DNA of 64,000 bases. Origin: Lutjanus erythropterus. Its lineage: Eukaryota; Chordata; Actinopteri; Lutjaniformes; Lutjanidae. The stretch lies in contig CM034603.1 of NCBI GenBank assembly GCA_020091685.1, positions 13,313,298 to 13,377,297 on the forward strand. The letters are read 5' to 3'. Every line of letters begins with the position of its first letter. Position 1 is the first letter of the stretch. Shown here one piece after another: positions 26,290-38,436 of the stretch. The notes beneath the pieces are model-generated. The model was given only the letters and a program-made list of their open reading frames with translations, was not told the DNA's origin and did no database searches. A program made the translations under genes and the position numbers.

Positions 26290-27110
26290 ACCACCCAGCA
26301 AAAGTCGAATGTTTAAAACAAATCCCTCAGTAAATCCCTCAGTCTCAGTTTTCTCTGCTCTGAAACACTGGGGGCATGTCCACTCTGCTGTCTCGGTGTC
26401 AAACACCACTATGACCTGAAAAAGACCAAACATGGACGCTCTGTGTAGCAGCTTTACTGTCCAGACATTTTTGAGCCACCAGAGCCAGAGGACGGTGACA
26501 GGGTGGTATTTTTTTCGTCTGTGTCGGGTTGTTGGAACTGAAGTGAACTGCTGGGCTGATTTGGACTGAGAGAGCCAACGAGGTACTTTCATAACTGACT
26601 TATAGTGACGGTGAGGTGAGGGTGAGGTGGTGTTTGTATATCAGGTCGTGGGGCTTATATAGTGTTCAGGGACCATGGCTCCAGCATGTCACAGAGCCAT
26701 GTTTCAGGTCCACCCAAAAAATCCTGATCGCAGGAATCATTAACACCAGTTTAGATTTCGAACTCCAGAATTCAGTACGACATAGTTCCCAGTATTTTCA
26801 CGTTATGTATTTAGAAGAAAAAAACCCTTTTTCCTTCAGATGGACTTTAAAGCTAGAGTAGGTAATGCATTTCTAAAGCATTTTTGTTATATATATTGAA
26901 AATCTCATCCCACCAGCAATCAATAGATTTCTCTGAGAAATAAAGAAAAACAGTACTGTCTTTGGCTGTAAAATGTCTGTAATAAGCTCTTCCAATCATT
27001 TTATTTTGGCTGAATGAAATTATTGGCCGGTCTACCTTTTACAATGCTCTGCAAATAATTTTACAAAAGCTACAGCTTGTAGGTCACACAAGAATGGCAG
27101 AAAATGCAGC
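26290..27110. repeat. Probable interspersed repeat region
   Basis: Two stretches resemble repeats I associate with fish genomes. One spans 26500-26640 (gtgtcgggttgttggaactg, then aactgctgggctgatttgg). The other begins at about 26850 (taaagctagagtaggtaatg). Class and exact limits are unknown, and no termini were established. The minus-strand open frames across this region have no recognisable domain. Confidence 0.3.
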
Positions 27111-30100
27111 CAAAATTTCCCGTGGTTAGTGTTGACAGTGAGGCTTTCTTGTGGACTCTTCCCCAGTGGTCAGGCAGTGTGCCTTTATGTGTTTTGGAGA
27201 GAGGCTTTGGAGGGAAGCCTGACGTGAGGGGATGGATTTTTTTTTCAGTGGATAGCTTAAAAATTTGGCTTACTTCTTTTGGTTTCCCAACTGTAGCTTC
27301 AGCCAAACCACAGACAGGAGTCAGGAAATAAACCCCCGGACTGGTTTCTTGTGCTGCTTTTTCTGCCCCCTCAAAAAGTGTTTGTTGTCTCTCATAATCA
27401 AGGCACTGATTAGGTTCATCACCACAGTTACCAGACAAATAGTAAAATATACAAGTGACTGGTTCACTCATTAGCCAAAAAGAACAATAGTAATCTAGTG
27501 AGTGGCTGGTAGAATTTGAACGTTGACTAGCCAAGACAAAAAAGTTAATTAATTTTGCACACTACCACAGTGTAACTGTAGCAATATAAAAACAGCAATA
27601 AAAAACTGAATTTCTAGTGGGTGGCCAATTAATACCTGAGGCATTTTCAGTAATTTGACCGAATGAGGTAAAATTCCCTTTGGAGTGAAGTGGCTGAATT
27701 TGTATTGTATTGCCAATATTACTAATCCATTATTTGTGTTTTAAGGATACTGGTCCAGTCAAAATGTACATGGAAAACAAATTACTGACTCTGTGTGACT
27801 TGCAGAGAGAAAGCTGGATTATCACTGACACAGTTTGGTATCTCAGACCTGCCTCATCTCCTGAAGGATACTTGAAATGTGTTGCTTTGTATGTGATGCA
27901 GCATGTTTTCAGGGTCTTGTGGTGATTTCTCAGCTGTATACATCCATCAAAGCGCTCAGAGTTTCATTCTCTCCACTGCTGCTGTGGATCGATAACTGCT
28001 GCCATTACTACTAAAACAACTCCAAGTATTGATCGAGCTGTCCAAGACTGCAGATAGATGTGTGATGTGAATTCTATTTTTAGGCTGAGGTTCCTCTCAG
28101 AATGAAAGGGCTGGAGGATGTTTGGTTGATTGTGGCTACAAATTTAAGATGACAAATTAGAAAAGTCTACCATTCCAACAAATATTTGTGAAACCAAATA
28201 AATTGCTAAAAAAAAACTTGAAAACTTGGTTGGACATGTTCAGTGATGGAATGATCTTTGATTCTTTCTTTATAGAAATAGCATATAATTGCTGTGATGA
28301 CTTTTGTGGACCTAAATGGTATCTATCGCAGGCTTTATTGTGTCACCTGAAAATGAGGCTTGCATGATATGAGGAAAATCCTTAATGTGTGCTAACGCTG
28401 TTTAATATTATGATGACCAGTGGAGGATTGTGACTGTGAGAGCTGGGACTTCAGTTCGGCCAAAACTTAGTCAGACACAGCTGAAAAGTAGCAAAATGGC
28501 AAAAGATTTTGCTGGAATAAGGCAGGCAGTCAGGCAGCTTGTGACCACAGCAGGTGTCTAGTTGTCACCTGTCAAACCCAGGAGAGGCCAGCAATCATCA
28601 GACAATGAGAGCAGAATAAGCCATGTTTTTCTAGAGTTTTCTGTACTTAAACTTGCATTGAACAGGATAATAGTATTTACTCTGTTACTATCGTTTGGAT
28701 AAGTTATAATTCAATTTGTGTTTGTCAGTAAGAGCTGTAATATCCTATATGTATCATACTCTTCAGTCTCTTTTATTCATTCTTATTTCTCTTGTTTCAG
28801 TACTTCACACATAACTATATGTGGCATATATCCCCAGTAATATTATTTCTGTCTACTGTGTTGCACGATTGGAAGAGGCTTCAATAAAGAAGACTCAAGA
28901 GTGAAAATTGTTTTCTGTCAAACGTAATTTCAGTCTCCAAAATAATATAGTGAAAGAGCCACTGCAGGGTGGGCACCAGGGGAGACATAAAGAATGAAAC
29001 AAAGTTGAATTAATATGATCTATGTAGGGAAATGAACAAACAAGAGTTTGGGGATTCTATGCTGCTAATCTTTATTTCAGTAAAAACACTTTTTTTGTCA
29101 GTTGCATCCTGTGTTTTTGTTAATTATTGATTTTAAGAAATGTGGGACACGGGGCACAAACTTTTTTTGGCTTCTGAACAGAGAGCATGCCAGAAAAAGT
29201 TTTGGAACCACTGGCATAACCGATGAGTGAACCAGCCCTAACCTTTCTCTGGATACAGACAATAACTAAAAAATCTGATTAGATAACTCTATTTCACTGC
29301 TTTCAGGACAGTATCACTTTCATTTCTGAAGGAAACCTGATAGAAAATTAGGTTAAAATTTGAATTAGAAGAGAATAGCTTCATTATTAAATGAAAGAAT
29401 TAAAATCTAATATATTTAATTGTAACATTTGAAATGCTGATATGTCTGGCCTTCTCTGAAGGCCTAGAGGGCCCTCAGGGTTCCCCTCTGGTGATGACAA
29501 TATAACATAATATTGAAGTGTGCACATTAGTTATACAGTTCATATGTCCTTCTAATTTAAGGTACACCAAATATAAACCAAGTGCAGAGTGACATGTAGA
29601 GAAGATTAAGGTGTATATCAGTTGTCACATAAACCCTGAACAGGGTCAAATCTTGTGCAGGGCTCATTACTGCATGAGAATCTCACTTATTCTTTACAAT
29701 GTAGGTTCAACAGGTAGTAGTGAGCACTGCTCAGATATGTCTGTTTATATCTCTTCTTTGACTCATCTTTCTAGACACTTTCTCCACCCACAGCTTCATC
29801 TTCTTAGACTGCCTGTCGTCGACCTTTCCTACAGCTCACAGTCACACTGCCCACTGTGTGGGTTTTTTACAAGGAAGTATGACTGAGTGAAAAGTCACAC
29901 GGTGTGTCATGAGGCCTATGTTTGAAAATAAGGTGATAAAGTGAGGAAAGAGTCTGGGAAGGAGAGTTGGATGTGACCCTGCCTGAAGCTGGAAAGTGTC
30001 CTGTTTATTACAACATTTTTAAACACCTTTTGGTAACACTTTATTTGAAGAGATGTGTGTAACACTGACATGACACATGTTGTGAACATGAAGGGGTCTT

Positions 30101-30289
30101 TATGAATGTTTATGACTGAGTGATGTGGTCAGTTATGTCATTTTTAATGCCGTGTTAGGGCTCCCAAACAAAATCAACTTAAAAACCAAACACGAAAGAT
30201 CACATGTAGTCTTTAAAAGTGTGAATGAAATGCTAAATATAAAAGTGAGTTAGATTTTCTACTCAAAGCGTCTGTTTGTGTGTTGACAG

Positions 30290-30403
30290 ATGGTATGTTT
30301 GGGAGGTGTCACTCTGTTCCAGTGAAGGAGGTTTACACCTATGATGTCTCCCCATCTGTAGTGCAACGCTTCAGGACGCTGCTGGAGAAGCTCTCCAACC
30401 GAG
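30290..30403 (+). CDS. ptprn2: ptprn2 coding exon (RESP18-homology region, part 2)
   Basis: A 114-base exon between acceptor gttgacag and donor gtacac, phase 1 at both ends. It completes the motif DGMFGRC with the exon at 754-804, then reads into V-P-V-K-E-V-Y-T-Y-D-V-S-P and Q-R-F-R-x-L-L-E-K-L-S-N-R. This follows human PTPRN2 (F-Y-R-Y-E-V-S-P ... Q-R-L-R-x-A-L-Q-K-L-S) more closely than PTPRN, which lacks the Y-x-Y before V-S-P. It is the main evidence for ptprn2 over a ptprn paralogue. Because both ends are phase 1, skipping it would preserve the frame and remove 38 residues. The donor runs directly into a (CA)n tract. Confidence 0.92.

Positions 30404-30405
<2 letters not shown>

Positions 30406-30463
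<58 letters not shown>
30406..30463. repeat. (CA)n microsatellite abutting the ptprn2 splice donor
   Basis: About 29 uninterrupted CA units start at the third intron base, so the donor itself reads GTACACAC. Intronic CA repeats near donors are known binding sites for hnRNP L. Length variation here could affect inclusion of the exon at 30290-30403. Confidence 0.93.
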
Positions 30464-30467
<4 letters not shown>

Positions 30468-31007
30468 CTCTCATATGCACAAAAGCTAACATTCACTGAA
30501 TGCCAGGGCAGTCAGTGTCTTTACAATTAATTTAATTAATTCAGTTTGATTCACAACTTTTGCATGCTCAAATTTTCCTAATAAAATTTTGCATTTTGTT
30601 AAACTGTCATCATATGGACTGAGAGACCATATGAACAAAAGTGTGAGGTAAATAGTAGACACATTTATTCCAGACAAAGGATGGTCAGTGCAACAACAGA
30701 AGTGTTTTTAGTGTTAATGTGTCATCAGTAGGTGACAGGTGAGGTGTTGAGATGCGGTCTGTGTGTAGTCTGCGATTGGTCTGTGACTCTCCTGTCCTGA
30801 CATTAATAGGATTTTGCATTTTAGAGAGGCTTGCTCTTACAAGAGGGGCAGAAAGCAGATAGCTAGCATTTTTTTTAAACACTGAAAATGGATCAGTGCT
30901 TTTAAGTAGTGGGTCACATATTTGTATTTATACCGTGGCTACTGAGAATTCTTGATTCTGATTGGCTGGCAGAGGTGGATTAATGTTTAATAACTGGGCA
31001 GTGTAAC

Positions 31008-31034
31008 TGTATATATATATATATATATATATAT
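31008..31034. repeat. (TA)n microsatellite
   Basis: About thirteen TA units with nothing else attached to them. Confidence 0.92.
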
Positions 31035-32324
31035 GGAGCAGATGTAGTGAACTGATGAGGATGATAATAGTGACGTTAAGGGAAAGTGCTTTGAACTACA
31101 GTTAATTGTGTTATGAGCACACATATTAGATATAAACAGCAGCATTTTAGTGAGCCCCATGGAAACTGGATATATTATTTTGTTTCAAAGATGATAATTG
31201 TGTCTATCTGGTCATACAAATCAATTAATGGTAAAGAGACAAAGACGATTTTTAAAATCACCCTGAAATTACCCCTTTAACAATTAGCTACTGCTTTGCA
31301 ATGGATGGTTGTTAACCTCAATATAATTCATTGCAATCATGAACGTATAACTTGTCAGGTGCATATTCATTTGGAGGCCTGAGATGAGGCTACCATGTCT
31401 GCCTTAGCTTAGCTTCATGAAAATGTAACTTTGCATTTTCTTAAATGCCCTACAATTTTTTATGAGTTTCTATGAGATTTTAAATAGTTATGAAACCGTC
31501 TCAGTTTAATACTCATACTTCAATATGACCTACATGAGCAAGCCACACCACTCATTTCTATTTCTGTACAGTTATTCATAATGCCTGCCACTGGGTTGGA
31601 TTATCCATAAAGTCAGAAAGAATGATTTACGGCATGCAGACTGGAACAAGCTCTATATTTTCCTGGCATAAGTTACCCTGTACTGTATAATGATAAATAA
31701 CCTTTTATCACCTTGTACCTTGAACTTGGCTGTGAGGATTGTGTGAGTTGGCAGCAACAATATAGTTGTTGATTCAGCACAAAATCACGTTTGGGATTGT
31801 GTTTGCCACACATGGCTGTAGTCTACAAGTCTGTGAAGAAATGGCAGTGATAACAAGATAAACCTTGTCATATTCACCTGTCTATACCAATTTTGAAACC
31901 AATCTCATTTCGTTGACACACACACATAAAGTCAGAGACACACACACTCTGGTATTTAACACCAGTCATTTTTTGACACACCGTTCTGCTATGCACTTGC
32001 TGCTATGTGCATATAACTGTTCCAGTTGCTTTTTGTTAAATTTGTAATTTGTAGATTTCAGACCCCCCCACTATGTTTTCACGATGGAATAGCCCTGAGG
32101 ACCCACATACCTATTGGAAAAGTCTGTGAGTCTGTAGGGACTTTGGAATAGGGCTGTAGTTTCAGTCACACTGCCACTTTAAAACTCTCCTCTTCCTGAA
32201 TAAAACATAGCCTGATAACTCTCTGTCCCTGCTCTGAAACTCAGCTATTTCCTGGTTCCTGATCCTTTATCGATCAGTTTGCAGATCAGTGTAACCAACA
32301 TATGATAACAAGCGCTTTATTCAG

Positions 32325-32401
32325 AGTACACAGGAAGTGATCAGACAGGGTTCTGTTGTTAGGAAGTGAGACTTTCAGACATTTGCTGTTTGTGAGGAGA
32401 A
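32325..32401 (+). promoter_or_regulatory. Probable 5' untranslated region of the TRIM gene
   Basis: Two copies of AGGAAGTGA (about 32331 and 32360) lie within 75 bases upstream of the start. GGAAGTG is the core of Ets/PU.1-type sites and would suit an immune gene. No clear interferon-stimulated response element or TATA box was found. The transcription start is not determined. Confidence 0.3.
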
Positions 32402-34075
32402 ATGGCACAGAGAGGAGTTCAGCTGGACCATGACAAATTCTGCTGTTCGATCTGTCTGAATCTACTGAAGGATCCGGTGACTATTCCCTGTGGACACAAC
32501 TACTGCATGAACTGTATTCAAACCCACTGGGACAAAGAGGATGAGAAGAAAAGCCACAGCTGCCCTCAGTGTAGGCAGACCTTCACAGCGAGGCCTGTCC
32601 TGGTGAAAAACACCATGTTAGCAGATTTAGTGGAGGAGCTGAAGAAGACTGGACTCCAAGCTGCTCCTGCTGATCACTGCTATGCTGGACCTGAAGATGT
32701 GGCCTGTGATGTCTGTACTGGGAGAAAACTGAAAGCTCTCAAGTCCTGTCTGGTCTGTCTGGCCTCTTACTGTGAGAAACACCTGCAGCCTCATCATGAT
32801 GCTGCTCCATTAAGAAAACACAAGCTGGTGGACCCCTCCAAGAAGCTCCAGGAGAACATCTGCTCTCGTCATGATGAGGTGATGAGGATGTTCTGCCGTA
32901 CTGATCAGCAGTGTATCTGTTATCTCTGCCCTGTGGATGAACATAAAGGCCACGACACAGTCTCAGCTGCAACAGAAAGGACTGAGAGGCAGAGAGAGCT
33001 TGGGGGGAGTCGACATAAAATCCAACAAAGAATTCATGGCAGTAAGAAAGTCATGAAAGCGCTTCAACAAAAGGTGGAGGCGATCAATCGCTCTGCTAAT
33101 AAAGCAGTGAAGGACAGTGAGAAGATTTTCAATGACCTGATATGTGTCATTCAGAAAAGAAGCTCTGACCTGAAGCAGCAGATCAGATCCCAGCAGAAAA
33201 CTGAGGTGAGCCGAGTCAAAGAGCTTCAGGAGAAACTGAGGAGAGAGATCGCTGAACTGAAGAAGAAAGATTCTGAGCTGAGACATCTGTCATGCACAGA
33301 AGATCACACCCAGTTTCTACAAAATTACTCTGTACTCTCACATTTCAGTGAACCCACAGAGTTACCCAGCATCAAAAGCCGTCCTCTGCAGTACTTTGAG
33401 GATGTGACAGCAGCTGTGTCAGAGGTCCGAGACAAATTGCAGGATGTTGTGACTGAGCAGTGGCCAAAGATTTTACGGGCAGTGACTGAAGTGGATGCTT
33501 TTCTGTCACAACAACTGAGGACCAGAGAGGAATTCCTACAGCATGGATGTCAAATCACCCTGGATCCATATACATCACACCCTTGGATGATAGTATCTAA
33601 GGGGCACCGCAAAGTAACAACAAAGCAAAACTTTGATTTCTTCCATTATACTGGCTCTCCTAGATTCATTCACAACTATCAAATCCTGAGTAGAGAGAGC
33701 CTGACTGGACGTTGTTACTGGGAGGTGGAGTGGGATGCTTTAGTCACAATAGCTGTTGCATACAAGGATATGAGCAGATCAGGCAGCTATGATGAATGTG
33801 CATTTGGAAACAATGACAAATCTTGGGCATTATACTGTATACTTGCAAACAGTGAATTCAGGCATAACAATGTTACTACTCCAATCCCAGTTGAGGTGCC
33901 CTACAAAGTAGGAGTGTTCCTGGATCATAAGGCAGGTATTCTGTCCTTTCACAAAGTGGATGAAAACATGACTCTCCTCCACAGAATTCAGACCACATTC
34001 ACTCAGCCTCTCTATGCTGGACTTGCTCTTCATTATTCTGGTGGGGACAATGCTGAGCTGTGTGAGCTGAAGTAG
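32402..34075 (+). CDS. Intronless TRIM E3 ubiquitin ligase (finTRIM / TRIM16-TRIM25-like)
   Basis: One exon encodes 557 residues with a full TRIM layout. The RING finger spans about residues 14-58; its C3HC4 ligands are visible as C15, C18, C30, H32, C35, C38, C54 and C57. A B-box1-like cysteine cluster covers about 102-140. B-box2 covers 154-184, with C154, H157, C165, D168, C173, C176, H181 and H184. A coiled coil follows at about 190-300, and a PRY-SPRY/B30.2 domain at about 370-557 (LTGRCYWEVEW, NDKSWALYC, the GVFLDHKAG segment). The start ATG has G at -3 and +4 and precedes the RING at the usual distance. RING and SPRY imply a cytosolic ubiquitin ligase with a recognition domain; teleosts have large expanded families of these, often antiviral. 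It is nested in ptprn2 intron 3 on the same strand with its own poly(A) signal. All zinc ligands are intact, so it looks functional. The exact orthologue cannot be named. Confidence 0.92.
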   Translation: MAQRGVQLDHDKFCCSICLNLLKDPVTIPCGHNYCMNCIQTHWDKEDEKKSHSCPQCRQTFTARPVLVKNTMLADLVEELKKTGLQAAPADHCYAGPEDVACDVCTGRKLKALKSCLVCLASYCEKHLQPHHDAAPLRKHKLVDPSKKLQENICSRHDEVMRMFCRTDQQCICYLCPVDEHKGHDTVSAATERTERQRELGGSRHKIQQRIHGSKKVMKALQQKVEAINRSANKAVKDSEKIFNDLICVIQKRSSDLKQQIRSQQKTEVSRVKELQEKLRREIAELKKKDSELRHLSCTEDHTQFLQNYSVLSHFSEPTELPSIKSRPLQYFEDVTAAVSEVRDKLQDVVTEQWPKILRAVTEVDAFLSQQLRTREEFLQHGCQITLDPYTSHPWMIVSKGHRKVTTKQNFDFFHYTGSPRFIHNYQILSRESLTGRCYWEVEWDALVTIAVAYKDMSRSGSYDECAFGNNDKSWALYCILANSEFRHNNVTTPIPVEVPYKVGVFLDHKAGILSFHKVDENMTLLHRIQTTFTQPLYAGLALHYSGGDNAELCELK

Positions 34076-34864
34076 ACGAGATGTTTCCAAATGGCAGTGG
34101 GTTAGATTCTGTTTTTAGTTGTTAATCGCGTGTCTTTATCATTGTCTCAAAGCACTTATTCATTCTGTTTTTATGCATCGCATGTCCCAGATATCAGCTC
34201 TCACTCAATCTTTGTTGTCTTACAGTCCTCACAAATGAATATATTTAAGAACATACATTAAAATCTTAAGACAAGAGTAACATGAATATGTATTAGTAAA
34301 ATATTGCACTATATAGATGGGTTTCATGTGTATTTATAAGTAAAAATTTACACGGATAACTCTCTCAGTAGAGTAAAAAATACAAATCCCTATATGCGTA
34401 ACATCCTATCCATATGATGTTTCTTTATTTGCTTTTTAAATGTTGATTTCTGTGTTAATTTTGTCAATAACAACGGTAAAGAATTCTATTTTGTCATTAC
34501 TCTATATACAGTACTTCTGTGCGTTTAAGGAAATTAATGTCAGTCTTGGGGAGTAAGACCTGGCTTTTTGTTTCCAGTCTAGTATTGTATGTATATGACT
34601 CCAAGTTGTGTTTTAATTAAGTGTACTGATATGAGTTTGCTTAAATTTAAATTTTCCCATATTATCTGGAAGTAATCAAGCTGCTAAAGAACAAAAGTAA
34701 GTTGTACTTGAGTCAATTTGCAATCAGCCAAATTGACATTTTGTTACTAACAGAAACTTGCTTTTGCATAAACTGTGCTGTATGATCTTATAGCTTTAAT
34801 GTTTTCTTTTGTAAAAGGTTCTGTACTGTCTATGATAATATCCCAGTTTTATCTTGAAAGGTGA

Positions 34865-34870
34865 AATAAA
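34865..34870 (+). terminator. Polyadenylation signal of the TRIM gene
   Basis: AATAAA lies 790 bases after the TRIM stop codon and is followed by a GT-rich stretch (ctggtcctggtc). It is the first canonical signal I see downstream on this strand, giving a 3' untranslated region of about 0.8 kb. An earlier non-canonical site cannot be excluded. Confidence 0.5.
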
Positions 34871-36444
34871 CAAAATCTGGTCCTGGTCAAGTCATTCAAA
34901 CTATAAGAGCAGTGCAGCTGTAATCATATATTATTGTAATCAATAAGGGAGATGAGGAATGTTCAAATGATTTATTGTGTTGGTGAATATATACATGGAA
35001 ACAGTGATCAAAAGTCTTTTAACAGGATTTAGCAATTAAATGTCTGCAAAAAAATAAATTACAAATATGAATGAAGTTATTTCCAAGCATTGATGTAATT
35101 TATGTAATGTAATAAACGTAAGAATTAAGTGAAACTGAAAATTTATTCTCAATTATTTACAGTAATCACTTTTTGTTTAAAATATCAGAAATAAGTGAAA
35201 ATGCAGAGACAATTTCTTAGAGTTTAAATATTCAAATTGCTTGTTTTTGTCAGAAATTTGTAGCTGGGTCTCATCACATGTGCTGCTTTCAAGACACAAA
35301 TACATCACTGACCCCACCCAGTTTCTCCCCCAGAAACTGCCCCGCCAAGGCCTGAGTTGATGATGAGGGAGGTGAGAGTAGTCTGGGTTTATTTAAAGTC
35401 ATTCTCTGGTGCTTTAACTTTTTTATATTGACTTTTTCCTCTTTTATTCCTTTATTGCACCCTAAGCATTGAGATTAAAAAACTGTTTTTGAAGAGAGTA
35501 GTTGGACCAGTCGTATGGTTTGTTTCTTTTGCAAAATCTTTGTTTACCCACTTGTATACTGTTCACTCCTCAATTCATACAACTATTTTAATAAAACTGT
35601 ACAGAAATTTATCCCACAAAAGGATGAACAGCAAAAATAGCCTGAGTGAGCATCAAGATTTGAATTAATGTGAAATACTGTTTGGATTTTACTTTCATTA
35701 AATCTTTCATAACCTGTGTGGAAATGTCGAAGCATGATCAGCTGCTGCTTGTCACTTTTTCTGGTGTAGCAAGCTGCAGTTATTGTACTGCAACACTAGA
35801 GGGAGGCAGACATCCACACAACAGCCCATTAGCCATCTGTGAGCATTTCATCCACTTTCATCATGCAGCTTTACTTTGAACGACAGGACCTCAACTACAC
35901 AGGGAAAAAAAAGCCTGTTGCTCTCTAGAGTTTAGCTTTTCATGACTGCACTGACTGAAGAAAGAACGATATTTAAAAAGTACATTCATTTAGTTGCCTT
36001 TTTTTTTCCACCATCCCTCTTTTCGTGCCCTTCCTCCCTCCCCTCTGCAAAACGACAACAACAAAACTAAAAACTGCTCCTCTGGTTTAATTTGCCGAAT
36101 CGGCACTCTGCGGGAGAGCTGGAGAAATATTCAGATTTCACAGAGAGGCGACGAGTTTGGAGGCATTTGTCAGACGCTCTGAAGTGAAATGAATTATGCA
36201 AATGAGATGTTTGGCCCCGGCTGTCTGCAGAAGCCATTAGGGAGGACAAAACTCTAAAGACACTGAAGGATCTGCATTTCAGGCCCTGTCAGTCCACTGA
36301 AAAGATAACACAATTTACTCTCTCCTTATTTTTTGCTATTATAAACACATACATATACATATATTCTTATCGACTCTTTGATTTTTTTTCTAGTGTATGG
36401 ACATCCAACGGCCGCTGCTGTTTGCACCCATGTCCATATGTGTG

Positions 36445-37068
36445 TTAGGAAATAGGCTTATTCACTTTCTTGCCAAGAGTTAAATGAGAAAATTGATGCC
36501 ACTGCATGGTACACAAAAACTTCTGTATTTTTTCAATAATCTTTATCACAAAAGGTCCAGTTTTAGAATTTCTCACAGTTTGGTACTTGTTACGGGTCAG
36601 TGTTGGCCCGTTGGCACTTCTGCCTTGCACAGTACCATGGGTGTATATCTGTGCTGCCTCTGAATGAGCAGCGCACTCAACAGACTTCGGTTGTTTCCGT
36701 TATTTTTCTTTTCCCCTCTCCTCGCTGTAAGTCTGTGCATTCGTAAAGTAAAGTACATCGGATCAGAGCAGAATCCAATGCGACTTGTGGTGTTTATTCC
36801 TCGAGAAGTTCGCTCTGCCCCCGCCTCTCCTCTCCAGAGCTCCCGGTGGCTCTGTCCCTCGGCTCCACACTCTGCAGGGCCATACACATGAACATTTGGT
36901 TCAAGTTTGATATCACAGTAGCTTAGCTTCCTGCACTGGTGTTCCTGCTTCTCCTCCAAACGGAGGGTGTGCTGACCGCCATCAACTCTGGGTAATTTAC
37001 CGACTATAGGATAATACCTCATACACTGTACAACTCTACTTCAAAAAAATGAGAACTATCCCTTTAGA
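36445..37068. repeat. Probable fish MITE ending in GAACTATCCCTTTA
   Basis: The left part (tcttgccaagagttaaatga, then ttgatgccactg) and the right end (gagaactatccctttag) resemble abundant fish elements whose termini read TTAAAGGGATAGTTC on the other strand. The middle is more GC-rich. The two ends may belong to different families; limits are approximate. Confidence 0.4.
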
Positions 37069-37284
37069 CAATAAATTATTACAAGTTACCACTTAATTTC
37101 CTGTTGATGAACCGATAGATTACTCAAGGAACTGTTTCAGGCCTAATTCACATGACAATCAATTCCACATGACTGAATGAGCTACAGCGGGGTTCAGCAA
37201 TAAAGACTGCCTGCCTGCCCAGGGCAAGTAAAACGGCATGTTGGGCAAGTGTTGAAAAAGGTAAAATCAAACGAATAAACTATA

Positions 37285-37400
37285 AACTTTCAATAATCGA
37301 TTAATCGTTAAAGTAATTTTTCAGACAAAAATGTCAGAAAATGCTGTTTTCATTCTCTCAAATATGGACTTTTCTTAGTTTATTAACTAGTATTAACTAA
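37285..37400. repeat. Decayed MITE fragment (ATCGATTAATCG family)
   Basis: caataatcgattaatcgtta is followed by atgtcagaaaatgctgtttt. These are the internal words of the family at 9950 and 57136. Neither terminus is preserved. Confidence 0.45.
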
Positions 37401-37645
37401 GTTTATTAAAATCAATATCATTTAATTAGACTGACAAAATTAGACCTTTAACGACATCACATTTTACTCTAAAAAACTCATTATTTTATAAACGCTGCAG
37501 TCCTTGATTCAACATGATAATTAACTTGGGTCTTTTTTGTTTTTTGATAACCACTAATTAATAAAGAATTTGTAGAATTAAAGAATTTGTATGGAGGCAA
37601 ATAAAAGTGGACTTTTCTGACCCAATTGCCTGGCCAGGCAAGTAA

Positions 37646-37676
37646 AAAACAAACAAACAAACAAACAAAACACAAC
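37646..37676. repeat. (CAAA)n simple repeat
   Basis: About six tandem CAAA units in an A-rich context. Confidence 0.85.
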
Positions 37677-38436
37677 AAACATTGAACTCTGTACAGTAGG
37701 TCACATGTTTGGGTCACAATTTTACAGTTTGTCCTTGTTTTCTCTCACGAATAAATTGCCTGATTTGGAAGTTGTTTCCAACTTGTCTCGCTGTCTGACT
37801 GCTTTTGCTTCTCGACCTGTCAAACTGATATTTAGAGACGTCTCAGCAGAGTCTAGCAATAATTTTGCTGAGCATAGCTTTATTTATTATTGAAAGGAAT
37901 GATGGCCAAAACTGTATCACCATCACTATAAAACCACAACACAAAAGCTGTAATAAACTGGAACAATCCTCTACCATATCTGTTGGCTCCGTCTCTAATG
38001 GCTTACATTTTTCAGACAGCTGCTGTTGTGTTTGTGTTCACCCTCCTCCATCCTCCCACACACACAGAAACACACACACTCAACAAACACACTGGACCCA
38101 CATCCCACTCTCACAGCAAGCCATAGGCCCTGCAGATGTGAAGCCATTTAAAAAGCCAAGGTCAGAGCTGCTGTTAGCCCACAGCGATGACGCTCCTCTT
38201 CATCTCGCACAGAACATAGAAACCCTACTTGACCTCTCTGTTCCACCTTTGAGGGACTTTAAAGCAGCGTTGTTTTGTATTTTAATATCATCAAGTGTCT
38301 GTTTGGCTCCTCTGCAACACGGATGGATTTACTATAACTTTGCAGGGGTCAGATTGGTTCACCAAAACACATGCAGGTAGTTTTAGCTGTATCAGTCCCT
38401 TACATTTCTGCCTCCACGTCAATGTGGCCGAAGGTG

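Larger units (their letters stand above)
805..30289 (+). other. ptprn2: ptprn2 intron 2 (29.5 kb), repeat-rich
   Basis: This very long intron separates two short RESP18-region exons; huge 5' introns are typical of PTPRN2 genes. It starts with gtaagg and ends with tgttgacag. Supported content is listed separately: retroposon tail, hAT MITEs, an L1 fragment, microsatellites, an RFX-like motif and an exon-like unit near 19.5-22 kb. The remaining stretches, including 3.8-6.7, 7.7-9.7, 10.3-14.8, 22.3-26.2 and 27.6-30.2 kb, are AT-rich. I see only short unsupported open frames in them and no convincing gene. Confidence 0.8.

Noticed and set aside
27070..27534. 154-codon minus-strand open frame
   Set aside because: No domain, no upstream signals, and it overlaps what looks like an interspersed repeat; the composition is not convincingly coding.
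29195..29212. Possible hAT right end (TTTTGGAACCACTG)
   Set aside because: No matching left terminus or target duplication was found nearby, so an element could not be delimited.
37865..38380. 171-codon plus-strand open frame
   Set aside because: It contains CA-repeat-derived His/Thr runs and no recognisable domain; likely a chance frame in a microsatellite-bearing region.
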